Assembly (NCBI GenBank): GCA_021397845.1
Contig: CM038039.1
Location: 4,395,731-4,459,730 of the forward strand
Reading direction: 5' to 3'
From: Areca catechu
Lineage: Eukaryota; Streptophyta; Magnoliopsida; Arecales; Arecaceae
DNA length: 64,000 nt
Part shown: piece after piece, positions 28,801 through 38,437 of the stretch
How the letters are laid out: every line of letters starts with the position of its first letter
How positions within the stretch are numbered: position 1 is the first letter of the stretch
The notes under the pieces: generated by a model
Seen by the model: only the letters and a program-made list of their open reading frames with translations
The model's database searches: none
Told to the model about the DNA's origin: nothing
Made by a program: the position numbers and the translations under genes

Positions 28801-31312
28801 AATCCCTCCACAAACCTTATAAAGTTCCCATAATGAAACAGAAGTTTTTTGAATCAAATAAACCAAAACATACTGCAAGGTATCAAGAACATCTTTCAAA
28901 GTGCTGTTACAAAAAGAATATGCATCCAACATACCTCTACAGAAACTACAAGTGGCAAAAATAAAACTTTCCCATATGCCAATTATGAGCATACCTCCAT
29001 GTTCAGAAAATTTTTTCAATATGGCATCAGCAGCCTTCAGGCCCTTCTTGTATTGTTTGGTTTCATATGATTTCTGCATTAAAAAAAAAAATAGATATAT
29101 AAAAAGACAAAGTAACATATGCATGCATGCACATGCCTATGCATAAGCAGCTAAGCAAAAGTAAGCAGTTACATGAATTATATTTACTGATCTGAAGTCT
29201 GTTTAAAATGGACTTATCTCTATAGTTGTTTATATAACCACAGAGGATTTCACAAGTGAACAATTCACTGTTGAAAGAGTAAATAAAACTTCATAGTGCA
29301 CCAGGTGAAAGTAGCACCAAGGAATTTGCTGAAGTTACATAAAAGCCCTTATGACCCTAATAAGACATTGATTTTAATGCTCTTTTCACAAGTTACTCCA
29401 ACTTTTCCAATAACAAATGCCCCCCTATAGCTTGTGGTCTGCAAATAATTCCCCTATTTCACCATAGAGTTCCAACAGATACTAGGACCAGTATTGTGGC
29501 AAGGACTACTTCAGGCAAGCTTTAGGATCTATCATTGTTGAATGGCATTTTACTGCCAATATCTTCTTAAGATAGGCTCATTTATCTATGTTTGAATTTT
29601 CTGTATTTCGTTCCTTCATGGAGGTCACTTGTGCTCATCTCCCTCCAAGTGGATAGGTTAAATACTTAAATCTAAAGAGGAGGAAAAACTAAGCATGGAT
29701 GAACACAAGAAACTTTAAGCTACCCATAATCATGGCTTCTGTCCAACATTCATACTCATTCTACCATAAATTCTTTTCAGCATTCCAGCTTTAAGTAGGG
29801 TTTGCTTGCTGCCTAGAATCAAAGATTACAAAAGGAATTTTTTCAATCTTATCTTATGTTGGGTGCAGTTTAGGTTGTGAAACCTGTAAATTTCAATAAA
29901 GTAACACTAAAGATAATTGTAATACATGTCTCCAATGACTTGTTCATGCAATTTTTCTTGCTTCCAGACGGAGCCATCGTGAAGGCAACCAGCAGCTTTA
30001 GAAAAGAAATGGAAGTTGATGGATATCTGAAACTGCTATTAGTAACAAGTAACAAGCTGCCAAAACAATTCTCCGACAAAAAAAAAAATAGACCTGACTA
30101 GGATGAGATATGTTTGCAAAGCAATACAAAAGAAATTAGGGGTCAAGAAAGACCAGGATGTAGCATCTGGGCCATATACAAAATCAATTTATGCAACAAA
30201 AACAAGATTCTAGATGAACACCGCATTTATAAAAAAACAACTCAATTGCATGAGAAAAAAGAGTTCATGTGGGAAAAATGGTAGTGTATGTCTGTATGAA
30301 TCCTTCACTGAGGATACATAATCAAAATTAGTAGCACAGAACCAGCTCCATGAAATTCTTTGCAGCAGTTTAACCATGTATTTGAATTATCTCTAGTGCA
30401 TGAAGATTGAATTGTTCATGCAAAAGAGTGGTTCTTAAGTAAAATGTGATACTCCCACGGTGAAACTTCCATATCTTAACAATCAGCAAGAACACTTCTT
30501 TTGTCTTCTATATCTCCGAGTACGTCAAAGGTGAAACTTCCATATCTTAACAATCAGCAAGAACACTTCTTTTGTCTTCTATATCTCCGAGTACGTCAAA
30601 TAAAAGATGGGCATGCAATACCAACTAAGATTTCAACGGCATGATGAACGGTCAAACCACCAACCAAGTGAAAGGCATTCAGTCATTGCTTGCAGCACCT
30701 GGCTGAAAAAAATTTCGAATGCAAAACCTGACAGTGTATCTTAATATGTCATGACAAGACCAAATTTGATTCGGTGTCAAATACATTGAAACAATATTCT
30801 TGCATCAAGATCCTCGCTATAAAGGGGCCCGTCTCGGTCCTTAGCTCAAGATGTACCCAAATCGAAATGGTGAAGATGACAAAAAATTCGAAAGCTGTAT
30901 CAAGAACCAATCTAGCAGATAGTTTTACCCATGCCAAGAATCTATAATAATCATAAATTCCACGAAATGCATCGCTATCATCTCAAAAAATCAGTTCCAA
31001 ACTAAATCCAATAAACAGTATTCGAACTTTTCACGCTACAATGGCAATCAAGAATCGGGAAAGCTTCAAGAAACGAATTTTCCATCAAAGAAAGCATTAA
31101 CCTAACATCGAAACGGTCAGAAGCACTTGACTGAAGCAACTCCTTATAAAGAGACAAAGGTTACGATTACGATGAGAAGGAACCGATGCGGATTGGATCG
31201 AATCAAAAAAATCGAGAAAGAGTGTGAGGGAGAGAGGGGAGAGGGAGTTATTGGAACTTACGACGATGACTTTGAATAGATTCGCCTCCTTGGGCGGGAG
31301 AGAGGACCCCAT
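5340..31312 (-). CDS. NAA15: NAA15, TPR auxiliary subunit of the NatA N-terminal acetyltransferase
   Basis: Tethers the catalytic subunit NAA10 to ribosomes for co-translational N-terminal acetylation. Exons (minus strand): 31312-31262, 29073-28995, 27072-26990, 26789-26640, 26194-26079, 23358-23253, 20672-20601, 20421-20306, 14181-14049, 13273-13196, 13031-12978, 12867-12770, 11701-11647, 11554-11459, 9298-9170, 9068-8986, 8901-8671, 7807-7677, 7586-7477, 7169-7040, 6477-6421, 6321-6224, 6139-6083, 6004-5893, 5787-5687, 5537-5340. All introns are GT-AG. Conserved blocks run from MGSSLPPKEANLFK to NGKLHAFKDLTI and match plant NAA15 throughout: TPRs, the lysine-rich segment near residue 600 (KKLRQKQKKAEARAKK) and the C-terminal region. 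Length is about 910 codons, usual for the family. Exons 1-17 are intact. Exons 18, 19, 20, 23, 24 and 26 need one- or two-base corrections (seven sites), mostly in homopolymers. These are probably sequencing errors, but a broken 3' half is possible. Confidence 0.95.
8359..8447 (+). repeat. tRNA-derived SINE-like fragment in NAA15 intron 17
   Basis: TTAGCTCAGCTGG fits a pol III A box. About 35 bases on, GGTCTCAGGTTCAGACC resembles a B box with one deviation. An A-rich tail follows (8438-8446). It lacks a foldable acceptor stem and anticodon arm, so it is not a working tRNA gene. A SINE head is the best reading; no clear target duplication was found. Confidence 0.45.
13480..13552. repeat. Homopolymer inverted repeat (C-A-T-G runs)
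   Basis: A run of about 17 C, then ACA, a run of A, runs of T, and GTGGGGGTGGGGG. The two sides are complementary, so the single strand could form a long hairpin. It lies in NAA15 intron 9. Homopolymer lengths here are unlikely to be reliable. Confidence 0.7.
14560..14740. mobile_element. hAT-type MITE, 181 bp, in NAA15 intron 8
   Basis: Begins CAAGGTTTGCCATCTTG and ends ATATGGTGAACCATG, an imperfect terminal inverted repeat. Flanks are gactagac (14552-14559) and gactggac (14741-14748), an 8-bp target duplication with one mismatch, as expected for hAT insertion. No coding capacity. Confidence 0.7.
15724..18967 (+). pseudogene. Decayed hAT-superfamily transposase (BED zinc finger type)
   Basis: A run of broken reading frames on the plus strand, opposite to NAA15 and inside its intron 8. 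They keep the order of a plant hAT transposase: CKWCNEK near 15800 (BED-finger remnant), a GGYPDIS block, a MDDQWQ...EVIRHRDRF block at about 16058, a transposase-core remnant RPHIFW...IDLMLMN near 16820, a second core block near 16990, LEPDP-like VEPDPN near 17560, and an acidic and Tyr/Gln-rich tail ending at 18967. Multiple stops and frame changes make it inactive. Element ends are probably near 14870 and 19390, where related accataccatgg sequences occur, but no confident TIR or target duplication was found. Confidence 0.75.
21725..22131. repeat. Tandem duplication of about 204 bp
   Basis: The stretch containing ggtttgatatatggtttaac occurs at about 21743 and again at about 21947, and the two copies stay alike through cactgt(a/g)ctaaa(g/a)aggatgt. 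A few substitutions separate them. It lies in NAA15 intron 6 just before a MITE. Confidence 0.8.
22192..22341. mobile_element. hAT-type MITE, 150 bp, with perfect 8-bp target duplication
   Basis: The right end is ACCGAGATGACAAACCTTG, and the left end TAATTTGCCATACCACC is a degenerate inverted copy. The flanks cttctaac (22184-22191 and 22342-22349) are identical. Same family as the copies at 3742 and 14560. Confidence 0.75.
22700..22990. repeat. Two imperfect copies of a GGGACA/TGTCCC-rich repeat
   Basis: The motif order caccactatc-tgactctt-ggatagg-aaagtcc-gcatgcca-ggaacaatg-gggac appears twice, at about 22762 and 22860, with many substitutions. The block looks like part of a larger DNA transposon fragment that continues into the 50-bp duplication at 23037. 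Family not recognised. Confidence 0.55.
23037..23136. repeat. Perfect 50-bp tandem duplication
   Basis: Unit 23037-23086 is repeated exactly at 23087-23136 (cgtcttgtgcatcgtgctaa...aaactgct). Complete identity implies a recent duplication or an assembly artefact. It lies in NAA15 intron 6, about 115 bases from exon 6. Confidence 0.9.
25080..25492. mobile_element. Nonautonomous TIR element, about 413 bp, in NAA15 intron 5
   Basis: Begins GAGTAAATTACAAACAACACCCCC and ends with the near-inverse, ...TATATAATTTACTC. The interior repeats the gggtaaattac motif (25117) and has A/T-rich and C-run segments, as in plant Mutator-like MITEs. A clean 9-bp target duplication was not found, so the superfamily is uncertain. 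Confidence 0.5.
26817..26935. repeat. Short AT-rich tandem repeat (about 56-bp unit)
   Basis: AGAGATGTTTCATAGAAAAT recurs at 26817 and 26873, and a diverged third copy starts at about 26915. It lies in NAA15 intron 3 between exons 3 and 4. Confidence 0.7.
30459..30600. repeat. Perfect 71-bp tandem duplication in NAA15 intron 1
   Basis: 30459-30529 and 30530-30600 are identical, from ggtgaaacttccatat to gagtacgtcaaa. No transposon features were seen. Confidence 0.9.
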
Positions 31313-31430
31313 GGCTGGCGGAAGCGCAGCAGAAACCCTAGCGGAGAGAGAGAAGGTGGAGTGGGGAAGGGAGAAGGCGATAGGTGTTTGGAGAAGACTG
31401 GGCCTCTTAGAGAGAGCGGCGAGGGGGTAA
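31313..31430 (-). promoter_or_regulatory. NAA15 5' UTR and proximal promoter with telo-box
   Basis: Pyrimidine-rich on the gene strand, immediately upstream of the NAA15 ATG. The plus strand shows aaaccctag at 31333-31341, a telo-box typical of plant genes tied to translation and growth. No convincing TATA box was seen, which fits a housekeeping gene. Confidence 0.45.
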
Positions 31431-32161
31431 ATAACAATATTAAGGGCTGGCTGCAACCCTACTACAGTACTACCCTTCGGAGCCAAGCTGACCGACGAAA
31501 ACAGAGAGCCCGGTCGACTCCCGCCAAACGGTGCGGCTCGCGAGACCGGGAGGGCCTCGGTCCGATATTTCCCGAGCTGTTTGCTGCTCCGCCGTATCAT
31601 CGGCTGCACATCACAATTACTCGGACGCATGATTTGCATTACACGCATAGCCATCGCTGCATCCCGTCGTTCTTGGAGCTAAAGGATTCGATGAGCGGAT
31701 GGATGCCGTCGCACCTCCAAGCGCTTGCGTGGGTCGCACGCTGACGGTGATGATCGTGATTGTGCATTGAGTACGATTTTTCGCGCGCCTGGACCGGTTG
31801 GAAGTGAAGGACCCCGATTGGACTGAATTCGCAATCGTGCCCTGGACCGGACGCTGGGTGATGGCTAAAAACGGGGGCGGCGAATGGATCGGATGTAGAA
31901 GAGCATTAGGTCCAGTATTGGATTCAGGTGACCTTTTATCCTTACCATCTGAATCAGTTCCAGTTAGGTTTTCTAGATAATAAATGGATAGTTCCTTCTT
32001 TATGGCTTTCTCTTTCGGTTTGTCCAGTGTTGACCGTGACTTCAGGCTAGTCAATTTGATAAAATACTTTGGCAGTCTATTTCGTGCACGTTCCGTTGGA
32101 TTACTTCGTAGTTGGGCAAGTACACGAAGCAAACGAATCTGTTGTTAAATTTACCGGAACC
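31431..32161. other. Upstream flank of NAA15, no gene recognised
   Basis: Moderately GC-rich sequence. The open frames on both strands (31361-32132) overlap each other and the NAA15 leader, show no family features and look like chance frames. Confidence 0.45.
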
Positions 32162-32980
32162 CTTTTTATTATTATTTATTTTTATTTTTTTATAAAACGA
32201 TGTATTCATTGCACAGAACTAGAGTAAATACAGTAAAAAAAATCAAACAAAATAATATCCCTAAGCTATACATGGAAGGTCCTCTACTCGGACCAGAGCA
32301 TGGGAACCGAATGACAAGCAACATGGGAGGCAACCGTCAACAGCCAAGTTTGCCTCCCTAAATATATGACACAATCTGAAAAAACATACAATCTTGTAGA
32401 AGAAGAGCAATGTTTCGAATAATAGAATGAGCAGAATGTGTCCTCAGGGCCTGATGCATCCACGTAATGACCGTCAGCGAGTCTCCTGGATGATGAAGTT
32501 GTCCACTAGAGGACGTAGCGAGCATATATAATGCCGCCCAGGCAGCACACAGTTCCGTCGCAGGAACAGAAGAGTCAAACAAAGGGATCCCACCAGCAGC
32601 CAGGAACCCCAATCTGAAATCCCGGATGATGAAACCCGCCACCCGACCTGTGACGAAGGCTCCCATCAAATTTGACTGTGCATAAAGGAGGAGAGGGTTC
32701 CCAAGAGAAATACTAGATGGCGCTCGAGGAGCAGGACGGGAACCTCAGGTCTCCGAAAGACTACCAGTCGATCTATGAAGTTCAACAACCGAGGCAGTAG
32801 CTCAATGGATAAGCCAAGGAGAACATCTGACCGAGCTGAAGACAAAGTCATTCCTAGATAGCCAGATATGATAGGCTATGTAAGCCAGGAGGGCAGCCTC
32901 AGGAATGTCAGCAGCCGATCGTAGGATCCGGATGGGAAGTGTGTCTATCAGTGTCCCAAGAAAAAAATAGTCCAACCAGC
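32162..32980 (-). mobile_element. LINE 3' part: RNase H domain and poly(A) end (left half of split copy)
   Basis: On the minus strand this encodes the C-terminal part of a plant LINE polyprotein: an IWLSRNDFVF block near 32850 and an RNase H (RVT_3-type) stretch around 32360-32670 with ATELCAAWAAL and DSLTVITWMH. Frame changes and stops show decay. It ends in an A-rich, AATAAA-containing tail seen on the plus strand as T-rich sequence at 32164-32195. The N-terminal continuation resumes at 45117, because the gypsy element was inserted between the halves. Confidence 0.75.
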
Positions 32981-34388
32981 TGTTACGGCCGTAATGATGA
33001 CGTGGCCGGTCTCAGATTCCGTCAGGTATGATCAAGCCACGTAGAGGGTTCTTCGGCCGAGTCAGCCTCGGCTTCCACGCTACCGAGGTCGAGCTCGGCC
33101 CTTGCCCCCCCCGGGCTACCTCGCCAGGTGATATCCCGAGACGTTACCGCCCTCGCCGAAGTCGAGTTCGGTACAGGGCTCTCCCGCCGCCTCGCCAGGT
33201 TCCACCCAGGAGGGGTCCACCTCGGTCGAGGTCGGCTGCTCCTTCGCTCCTTCACCAGGTGGCCCCAAGAGACGGTCCACCTCGGCCGAACGAGCGCCTC
33301 CTGCCACCTCGCCAGGTGTCCACCCAGGAGGAGTCCACCTCGGCCGAGGTCGGCTGCTCCTTCGCTCCTTCGCCATGTGGCCCCCGGAGACGGGTCCACC
33401 TCAGCCGAAGCCGAGCGCCCTCCTGCCACCTCGCCAGGTGTCCACCCAGGAGGGATCCACCTCGGCCGAGGTCGGCTGCTCCTTCGCTCCTTCGCCAGGT
33501 GGCCCCAGGAGACGGGTCCACCTCGGTCGAAGCCGAGCGCCCTCCTGCCACCTCGCCAGGTGTCCCCCCAGGAGGGGTCCACCTCGGCCGAGGTCAGGCC
33601 GCCCGTACAGAGAAGATCCCAAAGAAAGAGGCGCAGGTTCCGAGGTTGGCCCTCGAGCCATGCGCGTCACAGACGACGCCCCGTACAGATTGCGGTGGCA
33701 CGCGAAACACCACTTACGTCGGCCCGACAACTCCTGTAGTCGAGAGGCGCGGTTCTGACAAAACAGGGCCCGTAAACGGACAGCGCCGGCACTTAGGGAG
33801 GAGGGCGCCCTCACTGGGCCGAGGTCTGACCGGCCGCCCTGCCGGCGCCACCCCCCTTCTTTGTCTTTACCATTTTCCCGATGGGCTCGGCGAACGAGGT
33901 CGGAAAGCCGCCTGGCCCTCGAAACCAAAATGGGAAAGAGAAAAGGATGGAAAGAGGAGCCTTCCATGAGCAGAAGACAGGTGGACAGCGGGAGGAGATA
34001 AAAGAAAGGAAGTTGGAGGCGACCAGGTAAGCTGGGACAAGTAAGAAACAGTGGCCAAAAGCCCCGCTCCGAGAGTAAGATCCAGGGTCCCGAGAGGGGA
34101 TCGCTTGGCGTGAGCTCGGCAAGGAGGCCAAGGCCGGGTTTCTGGTCTCTACGGCACCTTTCTTGCTAGTAAATTCTCTGAGTCTGGGACTCCTTCGGGG
34201 CCCGTCTTGGAGAATCTGTTCCTTCTCGCCGTCTACTAACTTGACTGTCGGAGTTCCCTCGCCGGGATCCCCGGCCAGGGTCTTCTGACTCTCTCTTGCA
34301 GGTTCGCCCCAGCCATGAGGCTCCAGGAGCTAGGCGGTCTGGTAGGATCGGCGGATCCGTGGCACGCGCGGCGGCGAGAGCGGCAACA
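32981..34388 (+). repeat. Element 1, 5' LTR (1408 bp)
   Basis: Starts TGTTACGGCCGTAATG and ends GCGGCAACA, followed at once by the primer binding region. It contains a GC-rich internal tandem repeat at 33202-33590. The long plus- and minus-strand frames across 33022-33969 are only this repeat read through and are not genes. Confidence 0.93.
33202..33590 (+). repeat. LTR-internal tandem repeat, about 120-bp unit, three units plus part
   Basis: Units begin ccaccCAGGAGG at about 33202, 33320, 33442 and 33564. The 3' LTR has one unit fewer (44047, 44168, 44288), which explains the 115-bp difference in LTR length. Confidence 0.85.
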
Positions 34389-34412
34389 GATTGGCGCACC
34401 AGGTAGGGGGGC
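34389..34412 (+). promoter_or_regulatory. Element 1 primer binding site region
   Basis: GATTGGCGCACCAGGTAGGG directly follows the LTR. Element 2 has the closely related GATTGGCACGCAAGGTAGGG at the same place. The TGGCGC start is seen in Tat/Athila-type primer sites; the tRNA was not identified. Confidence 0.55.
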
Positions 34413-34465
34413 AGGACAACACCCCCTAGCAGGAGCCAGCTTTCTGCAGGTACCGCGCTCTCCGA

Positions 34466-36033
34466 CAATGGTGGTCACTCGTGGGCGCGAGGCGTCCACC
34501 AACCGTGTGGGGGGTTCCCTCCCCTCAATGGGCCCACAGCCCGGAGAGGGAGCTCCCAGCTCCCCCTCCTCTTCCACTACCACCGACCTCGGCAGACGGG
34601 CCCCTCGCGGCCGTTATCCAACAGCTACAGACCTTGACCTCGGCGGTCCGACAACTTCAACACTAGCAGCGGTCCCTGGCCACGCAGCCGCAGCCGGGGA
34701 CCCCCGCGGCCCGAGCCGCGGGACAGCGTGGGAGCCTGCGCTCCATTCAGGCAGGCCATCCCACCCGAGGGCAGTCTCCAACCCCCGTGGGAGCCACCAA
34801 GCTCCTGCAAAAGAAACTACTCCGTTTCGACGGATCACGAGAGTCGATCCCCGGTCGATGAAGCCGAGACGGCGCATCACAGCAAGCGGCGCCGAGGCGT
34901 GACTTCGCGCCGAGACCGATCGACGTCCCCTTCGCCAGCAGCCTCGGTGGAAGATTCCACTGACGAGGCCATCAGGCGTCAGGCCGAGAGGCGCCTGGAG
35001 GAGCACGAGCACAATTAGCAGAGTTCGCCCGTCGATTTGCCGACCTGCAGAACTCATCGGCAGACCCGGCGGGCTACGACTCCTGTCCCCCCTTCTCTGA
35101 AGAAATCCAGACGGAGCCGATCCCGAGGCGGTTCTGCATGCCGCAGGTGGATCCCTATGATGGGATCACCGACCCTCTGGACCATCTGGAGAGCTACAAG
35201 GCTCTCATGAGGGTCCAGGGGGCCACCGACGCTCTTTTGTGCATCGCCTTCCCCGCTACCCTCCGGAAGGCCGCTCGAGTCTGGTTCACCCGTCTCGAGC
35301 TCGGATCCATTTGCCCATTCCACCAGCTGGAAGGAAATTTGTGGCGCATTTCGACGCTTGTCGGAAGGTACCAAGAGAGGTGGATAGCCTCTTCTCCATC
35401 CGCCAGCAGGACCAGGAGCTGCTACGGGACTACATAACCCGGTTCAAGACCGCAGCCCTGGAAATCTACAGCCTGGATGAGCCCGTAGCCATGCTGGCTT
35501 TGAAGCACGGGCTCAAGACGTCCCGCCTGACCTACTCCCTGGACAAAAAGCCGCCCAGGACGTACTCCGAACTCCTCCTCCGCGTCCACAAGTACATCCG
35601 AGCGGAGGAGGCTGACCGCACCCGCCGAGAGCTGGGCGGGAGGACTCCGAAGAGGCCGTCCCCGAGGAATCTTTCAGGAGCTCGAAAGCCCGGGCCACCT
35701 GCCGACCCTCGCCCGAATCCAAGGCCGAAGGGCGAGGCCATTCCGGAGCGAAGGTTCACCCCTCTCCTCGCACCTCGGACGAAGATCCTCATGGAAATTG
35801 AGGACGAGCATTACCTCCGCCGACCTCCTCCTCAGAACCCGAGGGCTATCCGGGATAAATCAAAGTACTGCCAGTTCCACCGCGAGCACGGTCACGACAC
35901 GGAGGAGTGTCGCAACCTGAAGCGGGAGATCGAGGAGCTGATCAAGAGGGGCTACCTCAGGAAGTTCGTCAGGAACAAGGTCCCCCCGAGGGGCGGCCGC
36001 TCGCGGCCTTACCACCGTCCCTGCAATCGATAA
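34466..36033 (+). pseudogene. Element 1 gag (capsid and zinc-knuckle region), frameshifted
   Basis: Retrotransposon gag domain around 35138-35600 (DPLDHLESYKALM, ATLRKAARVWF), followed by a basic stretch and a CCHC-like knuckle, CQFHREHGHDTEEC, near 35865-35910. The reading frame changes near 35300. The product would package element RNA in cytoplasmic particles. The 5' start is uncertain; 34466 is the first ATG that could lead in. Confidence 0.75.
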
Positions 36034-36068
36034 CCGCCCGACGGAGAAGCCCATGGGCATGATCTCAC

Positions 36069-36560
36069 GTGGGGTCGGCGAGCGGCGAAGAGAGCCCGGG
36101 AAGTCGGGACCCGGAGAATGTAATCCATCCCGAGGAGGGGAAGGATAATGAGAATGTAAACAACGATGCCGTGGTGGTCGAGATGACCATCGCGAAGCAT
36201 CCTGTACATCGAATTATGGTGGATAGTAGAAGCTCGGCTGACGTGCTTTTTTACGATGCTTTCTCTTGGATGAATTTGTCCCACGATCAGCTGAGACCCG
36301 GTGCATACCCCCCTGGTAGGTTTTACCGGGGACTCCATGGGGGTCGAAGGGGAGATCACTCTCCCAGTCACCGCCGGATCCCCATCTCGGCAAACGACCG
36401 TCCTGATGACGTTCACCGTCGTCAGGCTCCCTTCGCCTTACAACGCCATTCTCGGGCGTCCCGGGCTCAACCAACTGGATGCCACGATTTCCACGAAGAG
36501 GTTGTTGGTGCAGTTCCCCACGCCTTCCGGGCTCGGGGTGATGAAGGGGACGACCTAGCC
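36069..36560 (+). pseudogene. Element 1 aspartic protease, frameshifted
   Basis: The catalytic region reads MVDSRSSADVLFYD near 36220, where the family has D-T/S-G-S-S-A-D, so the glycine is replaced by arginine. The flap and C-terminal part (ITLPVTAG, PSPYNAILGRPGLN) continue in another frame from 36301. Released proteins of the polyprotein would depend on this domain, so this copy is probably dead. Confidence 0.75.
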
Positions 36561-36778
36561 GGTCCCGCATTGCCTCCAGACGATCCCGGGCGCCCGGGGC
36601 GCGGAGCTCGGCCCCGATGTTGATGACCTCGACCTGAGGGAGAAGGAACCCAGGGGGCCCGTAGAACGCCTGTTGACTTATCCCCTTGGTTCGGACCCGC
36701 TGAAGACGGTGCAGGTCGGGGCGCAACTCCCTAAGAAGAACGGACCCGCCTGCTGAATTCCTCCGCGCGAACGCAGAC

Positions 36779-37600
36779 GTGTTCACCTGGTCGGCGACCG
36801 ACATGCCGGGCATTCCGCCCGAGGTCATCACGCACAGGCTAAACATGGACCCAAGCTACCGCCCGGTCCGCCAGAAGAAGATGAGCTTCGCCATGGAGAG
36901 ACAGAAGGCATCAACGAGGAGGTGGAGAAACTCCTCGCCGCCGGCTTTGTGCGGGAAGTCCAATATCCCAGTTGGCTAGCGAACGTGGTCATAGTAAGAA
37001 AAAGCAGTGGTAAGTGGAGGATCTGTGTGGACTACACTACACGACCTCAACCGAGCGTGCCCGAAGGACAGCTTCCCTCTTCCAAAGATCGACCAGCTGG
37101 TCGACACCATCTCGGGACATCGCCTCCTGTCATTCATGGACGCCTTCTCTGGATACAACCAGATCCGAATGAGCCCGGAGGATAAAGAGCATACCGCCTT
37201 CATCACCGACCGTGGAACTTTTTGCTACAGGATGATGCCATTTGGCCTCAAGAACGCTGGGGCCACGTACCAGCGTCTGGTCAACAGGATCTTCAAGGAC
37301 CAGATCGCCGCAACATGCAGGTGTACGTGGACGATATGCTGGTAATGAGCAAACCCGATTCGGACCACGTAGCTGACCTAGCGAAGACGTTCGGTAACCT
37401 CCGGCGTCATCAGATGAAGCTGAACCCTGCGAAGTGCGCCTTCGGCATCTCCGCCGAAAAATTCCTAGGATTCATGGTGACCCAAAGAGGAATTGAAGCC
37501 AACCCCGAGAAGGTCCAGGCCATCCTGGACATAGAGCAGCCCGCCTCTAAGAAGCAGGTGCAGCAACACACTGGCCTTTGCGGCCCTCAGCCGCTTCATC
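36779..37600 (+). pseudogene. Element 1 reverse transcriptase, frameshifted
   Basis: RT blocks in order: YPSWLANVVIVRKSSGKWR (36960s), DLNRACPKDSFPLPKID, FMDAFSGYNQI, MMPFGLKNAGATYQRL, and the catalytic YVDD at about 37320-37335, then KFLGFMVTQRGIEANPEK. At least two frame changes occur (about 37040 and 37310). Block order and wording are Ty3/gypsy. Confidence 0.85.
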
Positions 37601-37633
37601 TTCAGGTCGGCAGATCGCTGCCGTCCCTTTTTC

Positions 37634-38430
37634 ATGGTGCTGAGAAAGATGAACGACTTCGCCTGGACCGAGGAATGCCAGGAGGCCTTTGAAGAGCTGA
37701 AGAAGACGCTCGCATCGCCACCGCTGCTTTCCCGGCCCGAGGAGGGGGAGGAACTCATCCTCTACCTGGCGGTCACCCGGAAGCCGTCAGCTCGGTCCTG
37801 GTTTGGATCGACGACCAAGGAGTCCAGCGGTCGGTGTACTATACCAGCAAACTTCTCCGCGACACAGAGCTCAGGTATTCTCGGCCCGAGAAACTCGTTT
37901 TTGCGCTAATAGTGTATGCCCAGTGTCTCAGGCCCTATTTCCAAGCGCATCCAATCGCTGTCCTGACAGATCAATCGCTGAAAGCGGTGCTCAGCCGACC
38001 GACACCTCGGGGCGATCGGCGAAGTGGGCACTGAAGCTCAGCGAGTTCGACATCGCGTACAGGCCCAGGTCGGCCATGAAAGCTCAGGTGCTGGCCGACT
38101 TCTTGGTCGAATGCGCGGGTTTGGGCAAGGAGCCCGAGGAGGATCCCCTGCACCAGCAGCTGAAGGCGGGCACCGAGGGGCCCGGAGAGGGCGCATGGAT
38201 CCTCCACGTAGATGGAGCCTCGAACTCTGGCGGGAGTGGAGCCAGACTCATTCTTGCCAACGGCGACGGGGTCATCGCCGAATGTGCGCTCCGTTTCCAG
38301 TTCGCCGCGACAAATAATCAGGCGGAGTACGAGGTACTCCTCGCTGGGCTGAGGGTCTCCCGCGAGCTGGGCGTGACCAACCTTAAGGCCTTCACTGACT
38401 CCCAGCTCGTGGCAGGACAGGACTCCGGGA
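37634..38430 (+). pseudogene. Element 1 RNase H and second (archaeal-type) RNase H
   Basis: The first domain shows VYYTSKLLRDTELRYS and VLTDQSLKAVL (37803-38000). After a connection region, a second RNase H domain follows with LHVDGASNSGGSGA, ATNNQAEYEVLLAGL and FTDSQL (about 38195-38405). The catalytic D, E and D are all visible in the second domain. Two RNase H domains in this order define the Tat lineage. Frame changes are present. Confidence 0.82.
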
Positions 38431-38437
38431 GTATGCC

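Noticed and set aside
31097..32132. Possible gene upstream of NAA15 (185 and 171 aa frames)
   Set aside because: One frame overlaps NAA15 exon 1 and its leader; neither has a recognisable domain, splice support or codon pattern.
33022..33969. Long overlapping Pro/Arg/Gly-rich open frames on both strands, up to 313 aa
   Set aside because: They are read-through of the GC-rich LTR tandem repeat. The same frames recur in the 3' LTR at 43.9-44.8 kb, on both strands, with no domain.
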